DNA from: an uncultured Erysipelotrichaceae bacterium
GTDB taxonomy: Bacteria; Bacillota_I; Bacilli_A; RF39; UBA660
Reading direction: 5' to 3'
NCBI GenBank assembly: GCA_902795725.1
Contig: CADBLY010000068.1
Location: 1-12,173 of the forward strand
DNA: 12,173 bases
Shown: positions 1 to 4,794 of the stretch, in pieces
Position numbering within the stretch: the first letter of the stretch is position 1
How the letters are laid out: every line of letters begins with the position of its first letter
Position numbers and translations under genes: made by a program
The notes under the pieces: generated by a model
What the model was told of the DNA's origin: nothing
What the model saw: the letters and a program-made list of their open reading frames with translations, nothing else
Databases searched by the model: none

Positions 1-3
1 AAA

Positions 4-80
4 TGGTGGGCGATATAGGACTCGAACCTATGACCCCCTGCTTGTAAGGCAGGTGCTCTAACCAACTGAGCTAATCGCCC
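4..80 (-). tRNA. tRNA-Val (anticodon UAC), CCA encoded
   Basis: Read on the minus strand, a complete cloverleaf folds. The 7-bp acceptor stem is GGGCGAT/ATCGCCC, the D arm is GCTC/GAGC, the anticodon stem is CCTGC/GCAGG with loop CTTACAA, and the T arm is ATAGG/CCTAT with loop TTCGAGT. Loop positions 34-36 read TAC, which decodes valine GUN codons. Discriminator A and the CCA tail (positions 4-6) are encoded in the DNA. The gene is 77 nt including CCA and has its own promoter just upstream. The neighbouring S1-domain gene upstream is on the same strand but is unlikely to be needed for its transcription. Confidence 0.97.
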
Positions 81-101
81 AAAAAAACTTTGACAGTATT
101 A

Positions 102-130
102 ACTATACCAGTTTCTAACTGTTTTGTCAA
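102..130 (-). promoter_or_regulatory. sigma-A promoter of tRNA-Val
   Basis: The minus strand carries a perfect -35 TTGACA (125-130), a 17-nt spacer and -10 TATAGT (102-107). The predicted start lies near 95, about 15 nt before the mature tRNA 5' end at 80. This is one of the best consensus promoters in the window, as expected for a stable RNA. A 16-nt perfect palindrome (129-144) abuts and slightly overlaps the -35 box. Confidence 0.85.
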
Positions 131-139
131 TAGAAATTT

Positions 140-508
140 CTATTTTTCACTAGAATTTTGCATTTTTTTTAAACTTTCTTCTATCCATATTGGCAAATAA
201 TACTCTAATGTCTTAAATCCTAGTTTTGTTTCCTTTAATCTTCTTTTTCTCGCAAACTTCTTTTTTTTATAATCTATATTCTTTATACTTAACTTTAATT
301 GTCCAGATGAAGTATCTGCATCTAATACTTGAGCAAAAATAACATCTCCTATATTAACAAAATCTTTAATATCTTTTACAAAACCATTTGATATTTCTGA
401 TATATGTATTAAACCCGTAAAATAATCATCACACGAAACAAAAGCACCATATGATTCAATACCCGTTACTGTTACTCTAATAACTGATCCTTTCTTAAAA
501 TTGTGCAC
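140..508 (-). CDS. yugI: S1-domain RNA-binding protein, YugI/GSP13 (CvfD) type
   Basis: This small cytoplasmic RNA-binding protein has one S1 (OB-fold) domain over roughly residues 3-75. Hallmarks are the G-V-V/T-x-G-I-x-S-Y-G-A-F-V strand pair, then G-L-I-H-I-S-E-I, then V-G-D and L-S-I-K. A short basic linker (KKKKFARKRRLK) follows, and then the C-terminal G-F-x-T-L-x-x-x-L-P-x-W-I-E motif that marks the YugI/GSP13/CvfD family. Known members bind RNA or ribosomes and affect stress responses and post-transcriptional control; I infer the same here. The frame is open from a GTG at 517, but AGGAAG (517-522) sits 8 nt before the in-frame GTG at 508 and overlaps the 517 codon. I therefore start at 508, giving 122 residues. 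Both candidate starts are GTG. No intrinsic terminator separates it from tRNA-Val. Confidence 0.88.
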   Translation of the reverse strand: MHNFKKGSVIRVTVTGIESYGAFVSCDDYFTGLIHISEISNGFVKDIKDFVNIGDVIFAQVLDADTSSGQLKLSIKNIDYKKKKFARKRRLKETKLGFKTLEYYLPIWIEESLKKMQNSSEK

Positions 509-516
509 ACAAACCA

Positions 517-522
517 CTTCCT
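517..522 (-). promoter_or_regulatory. ribosome binding site deciding the yugI start
   Basis: AGGAAG on the minus strand lies 8 nt from the GTG at 508 and directly abuts the alternative GTG at 517. This makes the downstream GTG the better start, and it also matches the usual N-terminal length of YugI proteins. Confidence 0.6.
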
Positions 523-528
523 ACATCC

Positions 529-537
529 AGTATACCA
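529..537 (-). promoter_or_regulatory. possible extended -10 promoter of yugI
   Basis: The minus strand reads TGG-TATACT, an extended -10 element (TGn followed by a near-consensus hexamer). The position 17 nt upstream is only a T-run, so there is no convincing -35. Transcription would start near 522, almost at the ribosome binding site. That is unusually close, but similar to the leaders predicted for nfu and ferredoxin here. Confidence 0.4.
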
Positions 538-559
538 TATTTTTCGACATTAAAAAACC

Positions 560-588
560 TTTACAAATAATTAAACAAGTATTATAAT
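560..588 (+). promoter_or_regulatory. sigma-A promoter of the NifU-domain gene
   Basis: TTTACA (560-565), a 17-nt spacer and a perfect TATAAT (583-588). The expected start is near 595, immediately before the AGGTGA ribosome binding site (596-601), giving a leader of only about 12 nt. Confidence 0.8.
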
Positions 589-606
589 AACTACCAGGTG
601 ATCTAA

Positions 607-837
607 ATGACTAAAACAGAAGAAAAAATAATTGATATTTTAGATAAATTAAGACCATTTCTAATAAATGATGGTGGAAATATTGAATTTGTTAAATATG
701 AAGATAATATTGTCTATATTAGAATGATGGGAGCATGTGCCAATTGTCATATGTTAGATTTAACTCTAAGAGATGGAATTGAATCAGCTATCATTAGCGA
801 AATACCTGAAGTAGAAGGTGTTGTAAACATAGTCTAA
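607..837 (+). CDS. NifU-like C-terminal domain Fe-S cluster carrier (Nfu)
   Basis: This 76-residue protein consists only of the Nfu domain. The N-terminal L-R-P-F-L-I-N-D-G-G-N-I-E-F segment is the family signature, and G-A-C-A-N-C (residues 43-48) supplies the CxxC cysteines that hold a [4Fe-4S] cluster between two subunits. Family members accept a nascent cluster from the SUF scaffold and pass it to client apoproteins in the cytosol. Length matches stand-alone Nfu proteins such as Bacillus YutI, which lies beside yutH there as the homologue does here. The start at ATG 607 is supported by AGGTGA with 5-nt spacing. The final codons form the first arm of an intrinsic terminator. The [4Fe-4S] ferredoxin at 9257 is one possible client, but nothing in the layout links them. 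Confidence 0.93.
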   Translation: MTKTEEKIIDILDKLRPFLINDGGNIEFVKYEDNIVYIRMMGACANCHMLDLTLRDGIESAIISEIPEVEGVVNIV

Positions 838-851
838 ACTATGTTTTTTTT
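825..851 (+). terminator. intrinsic terminator embedded in the nfu stop region
   Basis: AAACATAG (825-832) pairs perfectly with CTATGTTT (839-846) across a 6-nt loop that contains the nfu stop codon (835-837). A run of eight T residues (844-851) follows. The distal arm and T-run lie inside the last codons of the convergent YutH-like gene (stop 839-841). On the minus strand the hairpin is followed by only four T, so it should act mainly on nfu transcripts. Confidence 0.8.
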
Positions 852-1717
852 AACCATTCAATTTCTGGTACATTATATTTACTTTTTATTAATCCATAAA
901 TATTTTTTAAAAAAGTCTCATATTCATCTACCTTATTTATAATTACCTTTATTTTATCTTCTTGTACTTTTCCATTAATTATTTCATCATACATATCAAA
1001 ATAATATGATGGATATAAAAACCGTGCTAATAAAAGAATTACTTCATCATAACTTAAATTATAACTTCTAATAAAGTTATGCACTTCATTAATTGGATTA
1101 CCTTCATAAAAAAAGATATTCTTATAGTATTCAGCTATATCTCTAACTTTTGTATCCATAATAATATTTAATGGATTATATAGATCATTTAATGTTGTAT
1201 TCTTTCCTATTCTATTATGACTAATAAACAATGGAACGTTTTTATAATTAACTAAATTCAACAAACTAATTGCTGTCTCTGTTAATCCATCATAATAGAA
1301 AAAAGATTCACTTAAAAGAGGATATTTCTTTTCATACTGTTCCATCTGATATTCATAATAATCTAACTTCAGACACCATTTTCTTTTCCACTCTAATTTT
1401 TCCTTACAATCAATTATAATTGTATATTTTAATATGTCATTTATATTAATTTTATTATTATTAATATTACTATTTAACATTATATAAGGTATATTATTAA
1501 TTACAGTAACCATTTGTTTATCTTTATTAGGAATAATAGTTAAACAAAATATTCTATTACTAGTTAAAAATCTATATAGAGTATTTAAATAATTAGTATT
1601 ACCATAAAAAGGATACAATAAATAATTAGTATTATTAATACTAAAATAATAACTATCATCTCTTTTATGTAAATCATTAGTAACTAAATTATAGTAATAA
1701 TTAATAGCATTCTTCAT
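839..1717 (-). CDS. yutH: YutH-like spore coat-associated kinase homologue
   Basis: This 292-residue protein has no signal peptide or membrane segment. I recognise it from its C-terminal half, which resembles the YutH/CotS branch of the aminoglycoside-phosphotransferase/protein-kinase-like superfamily. Features are S-F-F-Y-Y-D-G-L-T-E-T-A-I (about 138-150), a short I-S-H-N-R-I in place of the kinase catalytic loop (165-170), M-D-x-K-V-R-D-I-A-E-Y-Y (187-198), and R-F-L-Y-P-S-Y-Y-F-D-M-Y (232-243). Known members associate with the endospore coat and lack a full set of kinase catalytic residues, so this is probably a pseudokinase. The flanking NifU-type gene reproduces the Bacillus yutI-yutH adjacency, which supports the call. 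The start at ATG 1717 is preceded by GGAG with 6-nt spacing. The N-terminal 100 residues are extremely rich in Asn, Tyr and Ile and poorly recognisable. Assignment rests on remembered family motifs, so it is moderately sure. Confidence 0.65.
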   Translation of the reverse strand: MKNAINYYYNLVTNDLHKRDDSYYFSINNTNYLLYPFYGNTNYLNTLYRFLTSNRIFCLTIIPNKDKQMVTVINNIPYIMLNSNINNNKININDILKYTIIIDCKEKLEWKRKWCLKLDYYEYQMEQYEKKYPLLSESFFYYDGLTETAISLLNLVNYKNVPLFISHNRIGKNTTLNDLYNPLNIIMDTKVRDIAEYYKNIFFYEGNPINEVHNFIRSYNLSYDEVILLLARFLYPSYYFDMYDEIINGKVQEDKIKVIINKVDEYETFLKNIYGLIKSKYNVPEIEWLKKT

Positions 1718-1743
1718 AGTATTCTCCTAATCTATTCTATGAG

Positions 1744-1774
1744 AAAAAAAAGAATATATTATCCTAATATACTC
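1744..1774 (-). terminator. intrinsic terminator at the end of the unknown gene 1759-2301
   Basis: On the minus strand GAGTATATT (1766-1774) pairs with AATATATTC (1752-1760), 9 bp with one G-T pair. The loop is 5 nt and eight T residues (1744-1751) follow. The upstream arm lies within the final codons and the downstream arm starts in the stop codon (1759-1761). It separates this gene from the YutH-like gene downstream. Confidence 0.75.
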
Positions 1775-2301
1775 TTTATACTATTTAATTTATTATTTAA
1801 TTCATCTATTTTACTCTGTAACTCTTTATTAAGTTCAACCTGAGCTTTATATTTTTCTTCTAAGCTATCAAAAGTAGGCGCTGAATTAACAATTTCATTA
1901 TTACTATTAACACCACCAAATACTTGTTCATAAACCAATCTTTTTAATCTAAATATCTTAGTATCCCTAATTTTAAGTCCCGTTAGTGTAGCTGCATCAA
2001 GAAAATGTACCGGACTAGCTAAATTATTTTGTTTAGCATCAATAATTCCCGCAATATCTTGTTTAACCATATTATATTCATCATCACTATTAATAGTTGT
2101 ACCAGTTAAATATCCAGTTGGTTGTGGTCCATTACCTGTATTAACAACTTCTTGTAGTATCTTAGCTATATGTAAAATAACAAAATCATTTTCATCTGTC
2201 TTTAAATCTGTGTATATTATATAATAGTTATTATTACTAATATAATATAATGCTTCAACATCCACTGGATTATCACTGATCATAACTGTCGTCTTATTCA
2301 T
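1759..2301 (-). CDS. conserved-looking protein of unknown function with C-terminal coiled coil
   Basis: I do not recognise this 180-residue protein. There is no signal peptide, no membrane span and no cysteine, so it is probably cytosolic. Residues about 1-75 alternate short beta-type stretches (for example Y-Y-I-I-Y-T-D, then F-V-I-L-H-I-A-K-I-L-Q-E). A Gly/Pro/Thr-rich turn follows, then a mixed alpha region with R-D-T-K-I-F-R-L-K-R-L-V-Y-E-Q-V-F-G-G (about 112-130). Residues about 146-178 show a heptad-like Leu/Ile pattern with Glu, Lys and Asn, suggesting a coiled coil and oligomerisation. It has AGGTGA before ATG 2301, its own strong promoter and its own terminator, so it is a monocistronic, clearly expressed gene. 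The N-terminal part faintly recalls small regulatory domains of the DUF1292 kind, but I would not assign it. Confidence 0.8.
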   Translation of the reverse strand: MNKTTVMISDNPVDVEALYYISNNNYYIIYTDLKTDENDFVILHIAKILQEVVNTGNGPQPTGYLTGTTINSDDEYNMVKQDIAGIIDAKQNNLASPVHFLDAATLTGLKIRDTKIFRLKRLVYEQVFGGVNSNNEIVNSAPTFDSLEEKYKAQVELNKELQSKIDELNNKLNSIKSILG

Positions 2302-2326
2302 AAAATCACCTTTTTATTCTTCTTTA

Positions 2327-2355
2327 ATTATAAAGCATTATTATCTAAAAATCAA
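2327..2355 (-). promoter_or_regulatory. sigma-A promoter of the gene at 1759-2301
   Basis: The minus strand carries TTGATT (2350-2355), a 17-nt spacer and a perfect TATAAT (2327-2332). The expected start is near 2320, leaving a leader of about 19 nt with AGGTGA before ATG 2301. It lies directly behind the truA stop codon. Confidence 0.8.
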
Positions 2356-2360
2356 TACTT

Positions 2361-3101
2361 TTAGTAAAAAACATCTTTTAAATATAATCCACAAGCAGGT
2401 GCACATATTCCTGCTTTTTTTCTATCCTGAGCTTTTAAAATATCAATTACTTCTTCACTTTTAATTTTACCTTCACCAACTTCAATAAGTAAGCCCACCA
2501 TATTTCGTACCATATATCTTAAAAAACCTGTCCCTAAAAATGATATTGTAATATGATTTAAATTCTTTGTATCACGAGTTAAAACAGTTTGAATTATTCT
2601 TCTTGTATAATCAGCTGTAATATCATTAGCTTTAGTAAAAGATTTAAAATTATGTTCCCCTTCTAAATACTTTAAAGCTCTTTCCATCTCAGCAACATCT
2701 AATCTTTTATTATACTGATATTCATAATTCTTTCTAATTGGATTATATTCTCCCATATTTATTTCATAAACATATTCCTTAGCTGTAACATCATATCGAC
2801 AATGAAATTCATCTGAAACAACACTAATATTTTTAATAAAAATATCATCAGGAATCAAACCATTTAAACTTCTAAGAAGTTTTTCACATGAAATATCCTT
2901 ATCTAAATCAAAATGAGCTTTCTGATTATAAGCATGTACTCCTGCATCTGTTCTTCCACTTGCATGAATATCCACAGACTTATCACTATTAATCGATTTT
3001 AAAGCTTTTTCTATTTCACCTTGAATAGTTCTTTTTTTTGGTTGTTTTTGATAACCACTAAAATTAGTTCCATCATAAGAAAAAGTCATAAAATAACGCA
3101 T
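2361..3101 (-). CDS. truA: tRNA pseudouridine(38-40) synthase TruA
   Basis: This 246-residue enzyme isomerises uridines 38, 39 and/or 40 in the anticodon arm of tRNAs. The N-terminus has the family pattern Y-D-G-T-N-F-S-G-Y-Q-x-Q (9-20) and T-I-Q-G-E-I-E. The catalytic motif is G-R-T-D-A-G-V-H-A (49-57), with nucleophile Asp52. Later family elements are E-Y-V-Y-E-I, H-N-F-K-S-F-T-K and G-F-L-R-Y-M-V-R-N-M-V-G near 194-205. Length is normal for bacterial TruA. The start ATG 3101 has AGGTAA with 4-nt spacing. In many Firmicutes truA follows ecfA1-ecfA2-ecfT. Here it follows the two ATPase genes directly, with a 49-nt gap that carries its own promoter and no trace of ecfT. No ribosomal protein genes follow it. 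Confidence 0.97.
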   Translation of the reverse strand: MRYFMTFSYDGTNFSGYQKQPKKRTIQGEIEKALKSINSDKSVDIHASGRTDAGVHAYNQKAHFDLDKDISCEKLLRSLNGLIPDDIFIKNISVVSDEFHCRYDVTAKEYVYEINMGEYNPIRKNYEYQYNKRLDVAEMERALKYLEGEHNFKSFTKANDITADYTRRIIQTVLTRDTKNLNHITISFLGTGFLRYMVRNMVGLLIEVGEGKIKSEEVIDILKAQDRKKAGICAPACGLYLKDVFY

Positions 3102-3125
3102 AAAATTACCTTCTTTTCTATAAAC

Positions 3126-3154
3126 ATATTATCATGATTAATAATAAAAATCAA
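3126..3154 (-). promoter_or_regulatory. probable internal promoter for truA
   Basis: On the minus strand TTGATT (3149-3154, overlapping the end of ecfA2), a 17-nt spacer and TAATAT (3126-3131; four of six consensus positions). The start would be near 3119, 18 nt ahead of ATG 3101. It would let truA be expressed apart from the ATPase genes. Confidence 0.5.
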
Positions 3155-3960
3155 TTCTTATAAAAATATATATCTTTAATCAAATCATTAATATTATCTC
3201 TATATCCTATTTTTATTTTTTTATCCTTCATAACCATATCTTCAAAAGCAATAATATTAGGCTTTTCTATTCCATACTTATCTAAATTTTTACTAAATAC
3301 TTCGTATTTTTCCCCTTCATATACTATTTTTTTATTTCCCAATACATATATATAATCACATATATCCAATATAAAATCACTATTACTACTAAGTACAATT
3401 ATCGTTTTATGATATCTATTTTTAAACATTCTTAATAATTTTACTATAGTTTTTCTTCCTTTATAGTCTAAAAATGTCGTAGGATCATCAATTATTAATA
3501 TCTTCGGATTAAGACATAAAACACATGCTAATGACACTTTAAACAGTTCTAAAGAACTAAGTGTTTCAATTTTTCTTTTTAAATAATCTTCTGATAAATC
3601 TACCATCTTTAAAGAATCAATCATTCTCTTTTCATTATTCTTATAATTATATTGGCTTAATATAAAAAATAATTGTTCAAAAACCGTTTCCAAAAAAAAT
3701 CCTTGTTCCAAATCTTGTCTAACATAACCAATATCAAATCTTAATATCTCATAATTAATCATAGGATTATCACTATCAATAATAATTCCATCAATTTCTA
3801 TATTACCATCTAGTGGTTTTTGATAAGTACTTATAATATTTGCTAGTGCAGTTTTACCACTTCCCGTACACCCCAATACACCATTTATTAATCCTTCTTT
3901 AAATTTAATACTAATTTTGTTTAAACAATCGGTTGTTACATTATCCAATTTTATTTCCAT
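3151..3960 (-). CDS. ecfA2: EcfA2-like ABC ATPase with degenerate catalytic motifs
   Basis: This 269-residue ABC nucleotide-binding subunit sits where EcfA2 (CbiO2) of energy-coupling-factor vitamin transporters is normally found, just before truA. Walker A is intact, G-C-T-G-S-G-K-T (30-37), and the Q-loop glutamine is Gln82 in Y-V-R-Q-D. The rest is eroded. The LSGGQ signature reads L-S-S-L-E (134-138). Walker B reads I-L-I-I-D-D-P, so the catalytic Glu is Asp159. The switch His, usually in T-H-x-x-D, is Ser192 in S-S-N-S-D. The D-loop F-L-D is kept. It probably binds ATP, but hydrolysis may be weak. The gene overlaps ecfA1 by 10 nt (3951-3960), implying coupled translation and a heterodimer. 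Specificity of any transporter cannot be read. It could equally be a repurposed non-transport ATPase. Confidence 0.85.
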   Translation of the reverse strand: MEIKLDNVTTDCLNKISIKFKEGLINGVLGCTGSGKTALANIISTYQKPLDGNIEIDGIIIDSDNPMINYEILRFDIGYVRQDLEQGFFLETVFEQLFFILSQYNYKNNEKRMIDSLKMVDLSEDYLKRKIETLSSLELFKVSLACVLCLNPKILIIDDPTTFLDYKGRKTIVKLLRMFKNRYHKTIIVLSSNSDFILDICDYIYVLGNKKIVYEGEKYEVFSKNLDKYGIEKPNIIAFEDMVMKDKKIKIGYRDNINDLIKDIYFYKN

Positions 3961-4685
3961 ATCTCATTCACCAATTCTGTTCTATCAAATATAGTTTTAT
4001 CAATAATGTCATAATATTTTAGTTTTAAACACAAATCTCCCATAAAAGGTAAATCTAAGCCATTACTATAATACAATTTATCACTATTAAAAGCATACTG
4101 TATAGCTTCTCTATAAACAATGTTTTTATTTAATACTGCTATTTCATTACTTAAATAAACATCATCAGGATTACTACTAAAATTAACAATAGTTAATCTT
4201 TTTATTTCTTTTATATATTTAAATACCTTAGTCTTTATTTTTTTATCTAAATAACAAAAAGAATTATCAAAAACAATTATATCCATATCTAAAACTAAAT
4301 AAGACAAAAGAATAACCAATTGTTTTTCTCCCATACTCAAATGAAAAGGATCTTTATCTAATATTTCATCTATATCAAAATAACCTGTTATTTTCTTAAT
4401 ACGATTATTTATCTTTCGTTCACTATAATGATTTAATACCATATGAAATCTAAGTTGTTCTAATACTGTTTTCCCAACTATTTGTCGATTAACTAAACCA
4501 CTCATACTAACCAAATTACCAGTTATCTTAATTTTTTTATGTCCCGTTTCAATCAAAGAAACAAGAGTGCTTTTACCACTTCCACTACAACCTAAAATTG
4601 TAATATTAGAACCCTTCTTAATATCCAAATCCAATTTATCAAATGTTTTTTTATACGTTAATTTCTTTATTGTAAGTACTCCCAT
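3951..4685 (-). CDS. ecfA1: EcfA1-like ABC ATPase with degenerate catalytic motifs
   Basis: This ABC nucleotide-binding protein is the first gene of the ecfA1-ecfA2-truA cluster. Walker A is G-C-S-G-S-G-K-S-T (32-40) and the Q-loop residue is Gln68. The signature is altered to L-S-M-G-E-K-Q (116-122), the Walker B catalytic Glu is Asn141 (I-I-V-F-D-N-S), the D-loop is Y-L-D, and the switch His position is Ser171 in S-S-N-P-D. As drawn it has 244 residues, shorter than typical EcfA1 of about 280. The frame is open from an ATG at 4742, but that codon overlaps the -35 box of the promoter at 4714-4742. AGAGGT (4691-4696) precedes ATG 4685, so I use 4685, which starts next to the first core beta strand (V-L-T-I-K-K-L). 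No EcfT gene is present in the window. Functional substrate is unknown. Confidence 0.85.
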   Translation of the reverse strand: MGVLTIKKLTYKKTFDKLDLDIKKGSNITILGCSGSGKSTLVSLIETGHKKIKITGNLVSMSGLVNRQIVGKTVLEQLRFHMVLNHYSERKINNRIKKITGYFDIDEILDKDPFHLSMGEKQLVILLSYLVLDMDIIVFDNSFCYLDKKIKTKVFKYIKEIKRLTIVNFSSNPDDVYLSNEIAVLNKNIVYREAIQYAFNSDKLYYSNGLDLPFMGDLCLKLKYYDIIDKTIFDRTELVNEIWK

Positions 4686-4690
4686 AATAT

Positions 4691-4696
4691 ACCTCT
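4691..4696 (-). promoter_or_regulatory. ribosome binding site deciding the ecfA1 start
   Basis: AGAGGT on the minus strand lies 5 nt before ATG 4685. No comparable site serves the upstream in-frame ATG at 4742, which would also fall upstream of the predicted transcription start. Confidence 0.65.
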
Positions 4697-4713
4697 TCAA
4701 TCCACTAATATTT

Positions 4714-4742
4714 ATTATACAAAAAGCTAAATAAACATTCAA
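4714..4742 (-). promoter_or_regulatory. sigma-A promoter of ecfA1-ecfA2 (and truA)
   Basis: The minus strand carries TTGAAT (4737-4742), a 17-nt spacer and a perfect TATAAT (4714-4719). Transcription should begin near 4707, 22 nt ahead of ATG 4685. It is back to back with the start region of the germination operon. Confidence 0.8.
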
Positions 4743-4749
4743 GGAATAT

Positions 4750-4779
4750 TTAATATTTTTTCAAAATTAGTCAATAATA
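4750..4779 (+). promoter_or_regulatory. weak candidate forespore (sigma-G-like) promoter of the ger operon
   Basis: TTAATA (4750-4755), a 17-nt spacer and AATAATA (4773-4779) differ by one base each from sigma-G patterns (TGAATA / CATAATA). Germination receptor operons are normally sigma-G controlled, and the start would fall just before AGGTGA (4785-4790). The stretch is so AT-rich that a chance match is quite possible. Confidence 0.3.
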
Positions 4780-4794
4780 TTCATAGGTGAATAT

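Noticed and set aside
90..118. TTGACA on the plus strand at 90-95 as a promoter
   Set aside because: No acceptable -10 lies 16-18 nt downstream, and it would point into the antisense of yugI.
509..517. GTG at 517 as the yugI start
   Set aside because: The AGGAAG site overlaps this codon, whereas the GTG at 508 is spaced 8 nt from it.
2341..2366. Possible truA terminator (CTAAAA/TTTTAG hairpin)
   Set aside because: The stem is only six weak pairs and no T-run follows. The region is better explained as the promoter of the next gene.
3102..3150. Remnant of ecfT between ecfA2 and truA
   Set aside because: The 49-nt gap is too short and shows only a promoter, a ribosome binding site and a loose AT-rich inverted repeat.
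4686..4742. Upstream in-frame extension of ecfA1 to an ATG at 4742
   Set aside because: That ATG lies on the -35 box of a near-consensus promoter and upstream of the predicted transcription start. The 19 extra residues do not resemble an EcfA N-terminus, and AGAGGT favours 4685.
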